From NCBI GenBank assembly GCA_963728925.1, contig CAVSMB010000022.1, positions 1-64,000 on the forward strand: DNA of 64,000 nt. The letters run 5' to 3'. Below, piece by piece: positions 1-7,408 of this stretch. Source of the stretch: JBBPZA01 sp963728925 (GTDB lineage Bacteria; Actinomycetota; Thermoleophilia; Solirubrobacterales; Solirubrobacteraceae). The notes beneath the pieces were generated by a model. That model was not told the DNA's origin. It was given only the letters and a program-made list of their open reading frames with translations, and made no database searches. How positions within the stretch are numbered: the stretch's first letter is position 1; the number at the start of each line of letters is the position of its first letter. Made by a program: the position numbers and the translations under genes.

Positions 1-2
1 TC

Positions 3-365
3 TTCTTCGCGATGATCTTCGCGATCTCGATGGACTACACCGTGTTCCTGCTGTCCAGCGCCAAGGAGCACTGGGACCGCAGCCACGACCCCAAGGAGGC
101 GATGATCGGCGGCGTCGCGCACTCCGGGCGCGTCGTGTTCGCCGCGGCCGCCGTCATGGTCGCGGTGTTCTTCACCTTCGCCCTCTCCGGGCCGCTGCCC
201 CCGAAGGAGATGGGCGTCATCCTCGGCGTCGCCGTCCTGCTGGACGCGTTCCTGGTGCGCCTGCTGCTCGTGCCCGTGCTGCTGCGCCTGCTGGGCAAGT
301 GGGCGTGGTGGCTGCCCAAGCCGTTGGACAAGATCCTGCCCGACGTCCGCTTCGGACACGCCTGA
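3..365 (+). CDS. MMPL-family membrane transporter, C-terminal end (5' truncated)
   Basis: The window opens inside this gene; only about 120 codons remain. The segment starts with the family signature SMDYTVFLLS, followed by a short amphipathic stretch, then three hydrophobic segments (around codons 45-60, 68-85 and 86-105 of the fragment) and a short basic tail. This is the usual end of the second RND-like domain of MMPL proteins, which move lipids or small molecules across the inner membrane using the proton gradient. The residues SMDY and GGVAHSGRVV match the conserved proton-relay region. The substrate cannot be inferred. The methyltransferase gene follows 4 bases after the stop, so the two are probably co-transcribed. 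Confidence 0.85.
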   Translation, partial: FFAMIFAISMDYTVFLLSSAKEHWDRSHDPKEAMIGGVAHSGRVVFAAAAVMVAVFFTFALSGPLPPKEMGVILGVAVLLDAFLVRLLLVPVLLRLLGKWAWWLPKPLDKILPDVRFGHA

Positions 366-369
366 TCGG

Positions 370-954
370 ATGAGCGGCAAGGACCCCAAGAAGTTCGACC
401 CCGCCCGGGCGCACGTGCTGGACGCGCCCGAGCGGGAGCGGTACCTGCCGACCGACGTGATCGTCGCCCTGCTGGACCTGCAGGGCGACGAGACCGTCGT
501 CGACTACGGCGCCGGCACCGGCCGGATCACGATCCCGGTCGCCCATCTGCTGCGCGACGGCGGTCGCGTCGTCGCCGTCGACAGCAGCGACGAGATGCTC
601 GGCCACCTGCGGATGCGCGTCGGCGCCGATCCCAACGTCGTCGCGGTGCACGTGCCGGCTGACGCGGTGCCGCTCCCCGCTGGAGGCGCGGATCGTGTGC
701 TGGGTGTCAACCTGCTGCACGAGGTGCGCGGCGAGGGCGCGATCGACGAGATGCGCCGTCTGGTTGCCGACGACGGCTTCGTGCTCGTCATCGACTGGGA
801 GCGCGGTCGCGCGCGGGACTTCGGGCCGCCTGACGACCTGCTCTACGACGCGGCCGAGGCGATCGCAGCGCTGGCCGACGCCGGTCTCCGCGCCGTGCCT
901 GCGCGAGTCGAGCTCCCCTTCCACTTCGCCCTCATCGCCACCCCTACCGAGTAG
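370..954 (+). CDS. class I SAM-dependent methyltransferase
   Basis: A 194-residue protein with the Rossmann-type SAM-binding motif I VVDYGAGTGR at residues 43-52, an acidic end of strand beta-2 (VVAVDSSDEML) that should hold the SAM ribose, and a later LHEVRGEGAIDEM loop resembling motif post-II. The size and layout fit small methyltransferase-11 type enzymes acting in the cytoplasm. The acceptor is unknown. The gene begins 4 bases after the MMPL transporter and ends 6 bases before a rhodanese gene, suggesting one transcript. No signal peptide or membrane segment is seen. Confidence 0.85.
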   Translation: MSGKDPKKFDPARAHVLDAPERERYLPTDVIVALLDLQGDETVVDYGAGTGRITIPVAHLLRDGGRVVAVDSSDEMLGHLRMRVGADPNVVAVHVPADAVPLPAGGADRVLGVNLLHEVRGEGAIDEMRRLVADDGFVLVIDWERGRARDFGPPDDLLYDAAEAIAALADAGLRAVPARVELPFHFALIATPTE

Positions 955-960
955 GAGTCG

Positions 961-1290
961 TTGTCCTCCATGTTGTTCTCCAAGACCCGTTCGATGTCCC
1001 CGGCCGAGGTCGCCGACGGTCTGCGCCGCGGACGGCTCATACTCATCGATGTTCGCGAGCCCGCCGAGCTGCGCAGCGGTCGTGTCAAGGGGGCGCGCAA
1101 CATCCCTCTGGGCCAGCTCGGCGAGCGGCTGGGGGAGCTGCAGGGCGGCAAGACCGTGGCCTTCTTGTGTCGGTCGGGTGCCCGCAGCGCCCGCGCGACG
1201 CTTGTTGCCACCAAGGCGGGTCTGGATGCCGTCAACGTCAGCGGCGGCGTAATGGGCTGGTCCCGGGCCGGCCTGCCCCTGGCCCGGTAG
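961..1290 (+). CDS. single-domain rhodanese-like sulfurtransferase
   Basis: About 109 residues forming one rhodanese domain. The active-site loop is CRSGARS with the catalytic Cys near residue 70, and the preceding LIDVREPAEL and following GGVMGW blocks are the usual domain landmarks. The six-residue loop after Cys fits thiosulfate or persulfide sulfur transfer rather than a phosphatase. Translation may begin at TTG 961 or at ATG 970; the latter removes only three residues. It sits directly behind the methyltransferase and is the first of three rhodanese domains in the first 6 kb; the other two lie in the reactive-sulfur module at 3.9-6.9 kb. Confidence 0.88.
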   Translation: MSSMLFSKTRSMSPAEVADGLRRGRLILIDVREPAELRSGRVKGARNIPLGQLGERLGELQGGKTVAFLCRSGARSARATLVATKAGLDAVNVSGGVMGWSRAGLPLAR

Positions 1291-1312
1291 GGCCGCTTGG
1301 CCGGGTGCGGTT

Positions 1313-2702
1313 TCAGGGGGGAAGGGACGCCTGCCGCGGGAGCACGACCGTGAATCGCGTACCGCCCCGCGGCCCTCTATCGACGGTCACCGTCCCGCCG
1401 TGGGCGTGGACGATCTCCTGGACGACCGCCAGTCCGATCCCGCGGCCGGCGACACCCTCGGCGGTGCTGCCGCGCCAGAAGCGATCGAAGACGCGCTCAC
1501 GCTCGTCCAGGGGTACGCCGGGGCCGTCGTCGGCGACCGCGAGAAGTGCCACGTCGGGTGCGGCGCCGGTCGCGATGGTCACGTCGATGGTGCCGCCCTC
1601 GGGCGTGAACTTCAGCGCATTGGAGAGCAGGTTCGCCACGACCTGCCCGAGCTTGACACGGTCGCCGTTCACGGTGACCGGCGCCAGGTCCGCATGAGCC
1701 GTCAGGCACTTGGCCTCGAACTGCGATGCGAGCGCCTCGAGCGCTGCGGCGGTCAGCTCGGCGAGGTCGACGGGCGCGCAGTCGAGCGCACGGACGGGTG
1801 AGCCGGCGCGTCCGAGCACGTCGAGCTGCTCGATGAGGCCGTCGAGGCGCAGGACCTCTTCATGCAGCGAGGCCAGCCGCTCGGTCGTCGGCGGTTCGAT
1901 CCCGTCGATGAGCTCCTCAAGGTTGCCGCGCAGGATCGTCATCGGTGTGCGCACCTCGTGAGAGAGGTCGGCGACGATCCGGGTGCGGGCACCGGACTCT
2001 CGCTCCAGGGCGTCGGCCATCGCGTCGAAGGCGTGCGCGAGCTCGCCGAGCTCGCCGGGCATGTCGGCCTGCTCGGCGCGAGCGCTCAGGTCGCCGGACC
2101 GCAGGCGACGAGCGGCGCCCGTGAGACGCCGCAACGGCCCGGCGATCCGCTGCGTGACGAGCCCCGCGACGAGCAGCGCGATGGCGATCGCGATCGCCGA
2201 CCCGAGCAGCAGCGCCCGCCACAGCGCGCTGCGCAGGTTCTGCTCCGCGCGCGAGAGGGTGCCGGGAAAACGCAGCTCGGCGGTGCCGACGCGCCGGCCG
2301 CCGTCGGTCACCGGCGCGGAGACGGCTGCGGCGTGGCGGCCGGCCCCGCCGCCGCGGCCCTGCCGCTGCGCCCTGGCCCGGCCCCTGCCCGGCCGAGGGC
2401 CCGAGCACGAGCTGCCCCTGGCCGTCGCGGACGATCAGCACCGCGTCCTCGCGGGCGGCCAGCGCCGTCGCCTGGTCGAATCGCGCCCCGCTCCACGACT
2501 CGCGCTCCCGATAGGCGCGCGCCAGGACGGCGGCGACCTGCCGGGCCGCCTGTCGCCGGTCGGCGTCGCTGGCGCGCTGTGTCTCGCTGCGGCTCTGCAG
2601 GATCACGACGAGTGCCAGCGCGACGACGGCGGTCAGCGCCACCGCGACGAAGGCGACCGCGAGGCGGAGGCGCAGGGATCCGCGGCCGGACTGCTCAGCC
2701 AT
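1313..2702 (-). pseudogene. sensor histidine kinase, split by a +1 frameshift
   Basis: Read from 2702, the first frame gives a basic start, a transmembrane segment (about residues 10-32) and a periplasmic part through the text GQLVLGPSAGQ. The reading then leaves frame in a G/C run near 2360-2372. The second frame (usable to 1313) supplies a second transmembrane segment, a HAMP domain, the phospho-acceptor H-box LSHEVRTPMT, the N box NLLSNALKF, G1 DDGPGVP and G2 GRGIGLAVV. Removing one base within CAGGGCCGCGG would join both into a standard HAMP-HisKA-HATPase kinase of about 462 residues. The start overlaps the response regulator stop by 8 bases, so they form a pair. A sequencing error or a real inactivating insertion are both possible. 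Confidence 0.8.
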
Positions 2703-3396
2703 CGCGCGTCAGTCCCAGCCGGTAGCCCGCCCCGAGCACGGTGAGGATGATCCGTGGGCGCTGGGGGTCGGCTTCGATCTTGCGGCGCAGGTTCTTGACG
2801 TGCGAGTCGATGGTGCGCTCGTAGCCCTCGAACTCGTAGCCGCGGACCTCGTTGATGAGCTCGTAGCGCGAGAACACGCGACCGGCCGTCCGCGCCAGCG
2901 CGCCGAGGAGGTCCCACTCGGTGGGCGTCAGGTCGACGGTGGTTCCGCGCACGACGGCTTCGCGCCGGTCGTCGTCGATGTGCAGCTCGCCGTCACCGAA
3001 GGAGACGGGCCCGGGCGTCGCGGGCGTGGTGCGGTCGCCTCGCCTTAGCACGGCCTGGACGCGCAGGACCAGCTCGCGAGGGCTGAACGGCTTGGTCACG
3101 TAGTCGTCGGCGCCGAGCTCCAGGCCCGCGACGCGATCACGCTCGTCCGCTCGCGCGGTGAGCATGATGATCGGGACGTCGGAGGCGGCGCGCAGCTCGC
3201 GCGCGACCTCCTCGCCGGGCACGTCGGGCAGGCCGAGGTCCAGCACGACGAGGTCGGGCCGCGCGTCGGCGGCCATCGTGATCGCCTCGGCGCCGGACCC
3301 CGTCGTCATGACGCGCAGGCCCTCGCGCTCGAGGTAGCGGCGCACGAGCTCCCGGATCTTGGGTTCGTCCTCGACGATCAGGACCAGCGCCGACAC
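2695..3396 (-). CDS. OmpR/PhoB-type response regulator
   Basis: A 233-residue regulator. The receiver domain shows the acidic pocket D10-E11, phospho-acceptor D53 in VVLDLGLPD, a Thr in MLTAR and the switch Lys at about 102 in VTKPFSPREL. The C-terminal winged helix (about 130-230) contains LTPTEWDLL, the recognition helix region ERTIDSHVKNLRRKIE and the wing GAGYRLG. It should activate or repress transcription once phosphorylated by the kinase encoded immediately downstream. The start is GTG 3396; a TANNNT hexamer six bases before it and no Shine-Dalgarno sequence suggest a leaderless message. Confidence 0.93.
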   Translation of the reverse strand: MSALVLIVEDEPKIRELVRRYLEREGLRVMTTGSGAEAITMAADARPDLVVLDLGLPDVPGEEVARELRAASDVPIIMLTARADERDRVAGLELGADDYVTKPFSPRELVLRVQAVLRRGDRTTPATPGPVSFGDGELHIDDDRREAVVRGTTVDLTPTEWDLLGALARTAGRVFSRYELINEVRGYEFEGYERTIDSHVKNLRRKIEADPQRPRIILTVLGAGYRLGLTRDG

Positions 3397-3402
3397 GATT
3401 CG

Positions 3403-3408
3403 ATCCTA
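3403..3408 (-). promoter_or_regulatory. candidate -10 element (TAGGAT) of a leaderless promoter
   Basis: TAGGAT lies six bases before the GTG start of the response regulator. No ribosome-binding site is visible, so transcription may begin at or next to the start codon. Confidence 0.45.
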
Positions 3409-3462
3409 TGAGCGGCCCGCGGCCGGGCGCCCGCGATCGGCGGACGCCACGACCCTGCATGG

Positions 3463-3753
3463 CTAGCTGCGGTTCGGGCAGCTCGGGTTGCCCGAGCCGT
3501 TGCGGGCACCGTTCCCGGATCCCTGGTGGCGGCCCTGGCCCTGGCCGCTGCGCTGCTGTGAGCGCTGCGCATGCCGCGGGCCGGTCCCGTCGCGCTCACG
3601 CAGCCGCTGCTGCGTGCCGGTCTGGGTCTGGGTCACCTTCGGCGTGTTGCCGTTGGGGCACGTCGGCTGATCGGCGGCGACGGCGACACCGACGCCCAGG
3701 ACGCCGACGATCCCGGCGGTCGTGATCATGGTCTTGGCGCTGCGGCGGAGCAT
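3463..3753 (-). CDS. small secreted Gln/Arg/Gly-rich protein
   Basis: The chosen start at 3753 has a strong AAGGAGG site about six bases upstream; a longer reading from 3795 lacks one. The 96-residue product has a signal peptide (LRRSAKTMITTAGIVGVLGVGVAVAA would be cut near ADQ), then the Cys-containing CPNGNTPKV, a low-complexity stretch rich in Q, R, G, S and T, and a final CPNRS. The two CPN motifs bracket the repeat-like part, so a disulfide between them is possible. No family is recognised. The gene lies alone between the response regulator and the ArsR-type regulator, both on the same strand. Confidence 0.6.
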   Translation of the reverse strand: MLRRSAKTMITTAGIVGVLGVGVAVAADQPTCPNGNTPKVTQTQTGTQQRLRERDGTGPRHAQRSQQRSGQGQGRHQGSGNGARNGSGNPSCPNRS

Positions 3754-3910
3754 CGGGGGCCTCCTTGACGCTGATGGATGAGATGGGATCAGCATCGACG
3801 GACGCGTTGCAGACGCCGTGCCGTCGGTGTGGAGGCGGTGTGGAGATGCTCGGCGCTACGCGCGTGCCGCGCTCAGCGGGCGACTGTGTCCACGGGGCAG
3901 GCCGGGACGC

Positions 3911-4249
3911 TCATCGCGTGCCCTCGACCATGGCCGTCAGCTCGGCCAGCTGCGCGTGCAGACCACCGCAGACCTGTTCGCAGAGGGCAAAGACGCCCTC
4001 GTCGGCGACGCTGTAATAGGAGCTGGTGCCCTCCTTGCGGCGAGCGACGATCCCCGCCTGCAGCAGCACGCCGAGGTGCTTGGAGGCGTTCTGCTGGCTG
4101 GTGCCCAGGCACTCGGTGATCTGGGCGACCGACAGCTCGCCGCCGCGGAGCTGGTCGAGGATGCGAATGCGGTTGGGGTCGCCGATGACCCGCAGGCGCG
4201 CGGCGATCATCTCGGCGAGGTCCATCGGAATCGGACTCGGAAGCTTCAT
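3911..4249 (-). CDS. ArsR/SmtB-family winged-helix repressor, probable sulfur-species sensor
   Basis: A 112-residue winged helix with the family core GDPNRIRILDQL, the recognition region TSQQNASKHLGVL and wing GTSSYYSV. Cys47 lies in the CLG turn before the recognition helix, and Cys90 and Cys94 lie in the last helix (CEQVC). BigR/SqrR-type regulators sense persulfide by linking two cysteines on the corresponding helices; that this protein works the same way is inference. The start at 4249 has GGAG about ten bases upstream. It lies 23 bases behind the rhodanese-lactamase fusion on the same strand and probably represses that operon. Metal-sensing ArsR proteins are the alternative, but no classical CXC metal motif is seen. 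Confidence 0.85.
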   Translation of the reverse strand: MKLPSPIPMDLAEMIAARLRVIGDPNRIRILDQLRGGELSVAQITECLGTSQQNASKHLGVLLQAGIVARRKEGTSSYYSVADEGVFALCEQVCGGLHAQLAELTAMVEGTR

Positions 4250-4272
4250 CGGGCGATCTCCGTCGGTTGAGG

Positions 4273-5388
4273 TCAGCGGGTCGAGCAGCTGTTGCCGCCA
4301 GTCTCCAGCTCGGGGTCGAAGGGGTGGGTGCCGGCGTTGACGGCGATCACCGTCTCGTAGTTGGCCGGTCGCGGCGGCATCTCGGCCAGCAGCGCCTCGG
4401 CGAACAGCGCGGGGTCGTCGATCGCCAGCTCGGGCACGGCCGCGCGCACCGCCGCCAGCGCGGGCGCGATGGCGGCACGGTGGATGCCAGGGTGGGTGTG
4501 GCCGGGCAGCAGCACGACGTCGTCGGCCAGCGTCAGGACGCGATTCCGCAGCGTTGTGTACAGCATGCGTCCCATGGCGCGCGCGCCCTCGGGATCGCCC
4601 TGCTGGAGGTCTGGCCGGGCGATGCCGTCGGCAAACAGCGAGTCGCCGCTGACCAGTGCCCTGTCGGCGACGAACAGTCCGGTCATGTCGGTGGTGTGGC
4701 CGGGCAGCGAGACCGCTCGGATCGTGACGTCGCCGAGCATGATGGTGTCGTCGTCGTGCAGCACGGTGACCGCATAAGCCACGCCACGCTCGATCGCCGC
4801 AGCCGGCAGGAGCAGGGTCGCGCCCGTCAGGGCGGCCAGGGCACGCGCGCCGGAGAGGTGATCGGCGTGCAGGTGGGTGTCGACGATGTCGGTGATCGTC
4901 GCGCCGAGCTCGGCCGCCAGTGCGACGTACACGTCGGCGTCGGGGGCCGGATCGACCACCAGTGCCCGCGCATCCGAGGCGATGACGTAGGACAGGCAAC
5001 CGCGGCCGGGCCGCTGGACCTGGAGCACGTCGAGCCCCGGGATCCCGAGGTCCACCGGGCGTGACTGCAGCGCCGCGATCCAGCCGCGCATGCCGCCCTC
5101 GAGGGCCGTGGCATCGACCCCCTCCGCCCGGAGCGCGTGAGACACGCTCTGCGCCATGACCCCGCGGTTGCAGACGACGGCAACCGGGCCGGCCAGGTCG
5201 CGTGCGGTCGCGGCAGGATCGGCCAACACCGCCGCGGCGGGCACGCGGCGGGTCGTCACGCCCGGGGCTTCGATCGCCCACGACGCGTCGTCGCGGACGT
5301 CGAGCACGGTCAGCGCCTCACCGGGCGTGAGACGGTCGGCGAGATCGGACGCGGTGATCGAGGCTGCGGAGAAGGGGGCGATCGTCAT
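4273..5388 (-). CDS. rhodanese-metallo-beta-lactamase fusion (persulfide dioxygenase type)
   Basis: A 371-residue two-domain protein. Residues 15-110 form a rhodanese domain with Cys73 in the loop CNRGVMAQ. Residues 115-320 form an ETHE1-type metallo-beta-lactamase domain with HLHADH at 172-177, His231 in PGHTTDM, Asp249 in SGDSLFADG and His296 in LPGHTHPG. ETHE1-like enzymes oxidise glutathione persulfide to sulfite with mononuclear iron, and the rhodanese part can move sulfur between carriers. In the well-known CstB fusion the order is lactamase first, so the order here is reversed. Context (ArsR regulator, second rhodanese, TauE/SafE exporter) supports sulfide/persulfide detoxification. 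Confidence 0.88.
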   Translation of the reverse strand: MTIAPFSAASITASDLADRLTPGEALTVLDVRDDASWAIEAPGVTTRRVPAAAVLADPAATARDLAGPVAVVCNRGVMAQSVSHALRAEGVDATALEGGMRGWIAALQSRPVDLGIPGLDVLQVQRPGRGCLSYVIASDARALVVDPAPDADVYVALAAELGATITDIVDTHLHADHLSGARALAALTGATLLLPAAAIERGVAYAVTVLHDDDTIMLGDVTIRAVSLPGHTTDMTGLFVADRALVSGDSLFADGIARPDLQQGDPEGARAMGRMLYTTLRNRVLTLADDVVLLPGHTHPGIHRAAIAPALAAVRAAVPELAIDDPALFAEALLAEMPPRPANYETVIAVNAGTHPFDPELETGGNSCSTR

Positions 5389-5437
5389 CTGACGCTCCGG
5401 CGTGAAGAGGGCAGTACGGCGCTACAACCGCTAAGGT

Positions 5438-5461
5438 ATTATACAAGCGTGTAGTTGTCAA
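5438..5461 (-). promoter_or_regulatory. AT-rich promoter and palindromic operator of the sulfur module
   Basis: In a GC-rich setting this stretch holds a perfect TATAAT on the minus strand (5438-5443) and TTGACA (5456-5461), though 12 bases apart is too short for one sigma factor to use both. The inverted repeat TACA-N4-TGTA (5442-5453) overlaps the TATAAT and is a likely binding site for the ArsR-type repressor. The site lies between the divergent lactamase fusion and rhodanese genes and could control both. The 8-mer ACGCTTGT within it recurs at 7067-7074. Confidence 0.55.
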
Positions 5462-5475
5462 AGAGAGGACGAGTC

Positions 5476-5937
5476 ATGTCTGACCGCGGCGGGCTGATCG
5501 AGCGTCTCGCACGGCGCGATCCGGTGGCCCGGCGCCCTCGGGCGGTGACGGGCGAGCCGGGTCTGTTCATCGTTGACGCCACGTGGGGAGTGATCCAGCC
5601 TCTGCAGCTGCCCGGCGCGGTGCAGACCGTGGGCGAGCTCGAGGTCATCGATCACATCGAGGCGGGCGACGTCCTCGTCGACTGCCGTCAGCCCGAGCAT
5701 GTGGCGCGCGGGACGCTGCTCGGCGCGGTCGCGATCCGCCACCAGGAGATCGTCGAGCGCCTGAGAAAGCTCGACCCGCAGCGACCCGTCGTCCTGTTCT
5801 GCAATGGCCCGCAGTGCACTGCGACGCCGCAGGCGATCGCGGCCCTGCTCGCCGCCGGATGGGACGCAGCGCGGTTGCGCTACTACCGCGGCGGGATCCA
5901 CGATTGGGTCACGCTCGGCTTGCCGCTCACACGCTGA
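5476..5937 (+). CDS. rhodanese-like sulfurtransferase of the sulfur module
   Basis: A 153-residue protein. The start ATG 5476 has GAGAGG at proper spacing; a longer reading from 5455 would run through the promoter. The N-terminal 60 residues are not a second clear rhodanese repeat (FIVDATWGVIQPLQ is distinctive). The rhodanese domain follows, with DCRQPEH at 69-75 and catalytic Cys109 in FCNGPQC, which adds a second Cys114. The gene is divergent from the lactamase-fusion operon and shares its control region. Its last 11 bases overlap the end of the TauE/SafE gene on the opposite strand. Confidence 0.82.
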   Translation: MSDRGGLIERLARRDPVARRPRAVTGEPGLFIVDATWGVIQPLQLPGAVQTVGELEVIDHIEAGDVLVDCRQPEHVARGTLLGAVAIRHQEIVERLRKLDPQRPVVLFCNGPQCTATPQAIAALLAAGWDAARLRYYRGGIHDWVTLGLPLTR

Positions 5938-6688
5938 CGCCGGCGATCGTCGCGCCGGCGACGCCGAGCGCCACGATCACCACCAGCACGGCGAATCCCC
6001 GCCCGAGCATCCGTGTGGAGATCAGGTCGGCGAGCCGGGGGCCCACGAGGGCGCCGGTGACCGCGGCTCCGCCCATCGCGGCGGCGATCGGCACGTCGAG
6101 GCTGCTTCCCGCGGCGACGTGGGCCACCAGGCCGCACACCGACACGATCGCCACGATCACCATCGAGGTGCCCATCGCCTCGCGCATCCCAAAGCTCAGG
6201 CCGATCGCGAGCGCCGGGACGACGACGAAGCCGCCCCCGACGCCGACGAGGCCGGTCAGCACGCCGACAAGCAACCCGGCGGGCACCAGGACGCGGGCGC
6301 GGGCGCTGGGGCATCCGCCGGCGGCGCACGCCGGGGACCCGGCTCGCTGCCAGGTCGCGCGCGCGGCGAGCAGCATCACGGCGCTGAACAACAGCAGCAG
6401 CGCGGCGCCCCCGAGAGCGCGGTTGGCGATCGTGCCGGCGATGCTGCCCAGCGAGGCGGCCGCGGCGAACCAGGCCGCCGAAGTCCAGCAGACCGCGCCG
6501 CGGCGCGCCTGCCCGACGGCGCCGGTCGCGGCCCCGGCGGCGACGACGGCCAGGCTCGCGGTCGTCGCCTCGTGCACGCCGAGGCCCACCGCGTAGACCA
6601 ATACCGGAACGGCGAGGACCGCTCCGCCGCCGCCGACCATGCCCAGGATCAGGCCGATGATCAGCCCGAAGACGAGCGCGCTGATCAT
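5927..6688 (-). CDS. TauE/SafE-family sulfite/sulfoacetate-type exporter
   Basis: A 253-residue membrane protein with about eight hydrophobic segments arranged in two halves. The family glycine-rich motif occurs twice, as GMVGGGGAVLAVPVLVY near the start and VGVGGGFVVVPAL in the second half. Proteins of this family export sulfite, sulfoacetate or related anions. Placed next to a persulfide dioxygenase, removal of sulfite made by that enzyme is the likely role (inference from context). The upstream 70-residue membrane protein gene ends 18 bases before its start, so both are probably read from the promoter near 7040-7063. Confidence 0.85.
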   Translation of the reverse strand: MISALVFGLIIGLILGMVGGGGAVLAVPVLVYAVGLGVHEATTASLAVVAAGAATGAVGQARRGAVCWTSAAWFAAAASLGSIAGTIANRALGGAALLLLFSAVMLLAARATWQRAGSPACAAGGCPSARARVLVPAGLLVGVLTGLVGVGGGFVVVPALAIGLSFGMREAMGTSMVIVAIVSVCGLVAHVAAGSSLDVPIAAAMGGAAVTGALVGPRLADLISTRMLGRGFAVLVVIVALGVAGATIAGVSV

Positions 6689-6706
6689 CGGCGAGGGCGT
6701 GAACGG

Positions 6707-6919
6707 TCAGGCGGCCTTGCGGCCGTCGGGGCGGGGGAGGGTGCGCTGCAGGAGCGGCACGACCGGACCGGGCGCCGGGTCGGACTCGACGGGTTCGTCG
6801 CCGTCGTCGGTCAGCACCTTGGTGATGAATGCGGCCACGGCGCTCAGTCCCAGGATTAGGACCAGGAGAGCCAAGAGGAGCACGCCGGTCGTCGGCGAGG
6901 CGGCCAGGGTTATGAGCAT
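6707..6919 (-). CDS. small single-span membrane protein
   Basis: A 70-residue protein beginning at ATG 6919: a hydrophobic segment (residues about 10-36), then an acidic patch DDGDEPVESD and a basic end. A longer reading from 7111 crosses the predicted promoter and is less likely. The start codon lies inside the end of the preceding 28-codon frame, so translation may be coupled. No family is recognised. Its position immediately before TauE/SafE suggests an accessory role in export, which is speculation. Confidence 0.6.
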   Translation of the reverse strand: MLITLAASPTTGVLLLALLVLILGLSAVAAFITKVLTDDGDEPVESDPAPGPVVPLLQRTLPRPDGRKAA

Positions 6920-6996
6920 CGCACCACGGCAGAGACTGCGGCGGCCATGGCGAGCAGCAACGTTGGCGCTGCGCTGTGGCTCTTGAGGCCGTGCAT
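6910..6996 (-). CDS. candidate 28-residue leader or micro-protein
   Basis: A short frame starting at ATG 6996 has a strong AGGAG site five bases upstream. It encodes a basic start, a hydrophobic run (PTLLLAMAAAVSAVV) and ends RCS. Its stop codon overlaps the start of the 70-residue membrane protein by ten bases, a layout typical of translational coupling. It is the best Shine-Dalgarno site in this operon. It could be a genuine membrane micro-protein or only a coupling leader. Confidence 0.45.
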   Translation of the reverse strand: MHGLKSHSAAPTLLLAMAAAVSAVVRCS

Positions 6997-7034
6997 AACT
7001 ACTCCTAAACAAAGGTGGAGTGGTAGACACGCCA

Positions 7035-7063
7035 ACAGTACTTCGGGTGGCCCAGATTGTCAA
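7035..7063 (-). promoter_or_regulatory. sigma-70-like promoter of the exporter operon
   Basis: TTGACA (7058-7063) and TACTGT (7035-7040) on the minus strand are separated by 17 bases. They lie about 40 bases before the small ATG at 6996. The 8-mer ACGCTTGT directly upstream (7067-7074) also occurs in the promoter at 5443-5450, suggesting a shared regulator. A GTGGAGT/ACTCCAC inverted pair flanks this region. Confidence 0.5.
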
Positions 7064-7149
7064 CTCCACAAGCGTACGGTGGTGAATAGCGACTCCCCTG
7101 AAGGGCGCCAATACTCGTGTCGCGCCCTCTTGCCGGCGCGAGGGCGAGC

Positions 7150-7400
7150 GTGGCCTTCTCGTTTCTCTACCTCGCGTTCAGGGCCCTGCTGGGCGCACGC
7201 GTTCGGCCAAGGCTGGCGCCGCTGATCGTGCGCTGCTCGCGGCGGCGGCGCGGCACCTGCCACGCCTTCGCGCGGCGCGCGTCTGGTCACTCCGCGGACG
7301 CTGCTGCGTTGGCATCGCGCACCCTGTGCGCAGCCGCGCGCAGACCGAGACGCCCTGACACGCGCCGAGCAGCGCAAACCGGTCCAGGCCGGCGGCGTCG
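7150..7400 (+). pseudogene. decayed integrase/transposase remnant
   Basis: Starting at GTG 7150 the text AFSFLYLAFRALLGA matches the N-terminus of a widespread actinobacterial DDE integrase. A shifted frame then gives ADRALLAAAARHLPR, and the first frame again RLVTPRTLLRWHR, both from further along the same family. The usual 40-50 residues between the first two blocks are missing, and at least two frame changes are needed. The catalytic core is absent. This is recognised from memory of the family and is a remnant, not a functional mobile element. It abuts the cut-off end of the HGTR-motif gene. Confidence 0.6.
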
Positions 7401-7408
7401 ACCACCGA

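Noticed and set aside
5391..5475. A single sigma-70 promoter made of TTGACA (5456) and TATAAT (5438).
   Set aside because: The spacing is 12 bases, too short; only the TATAAT and the palindrome are kept as likely functional parts.
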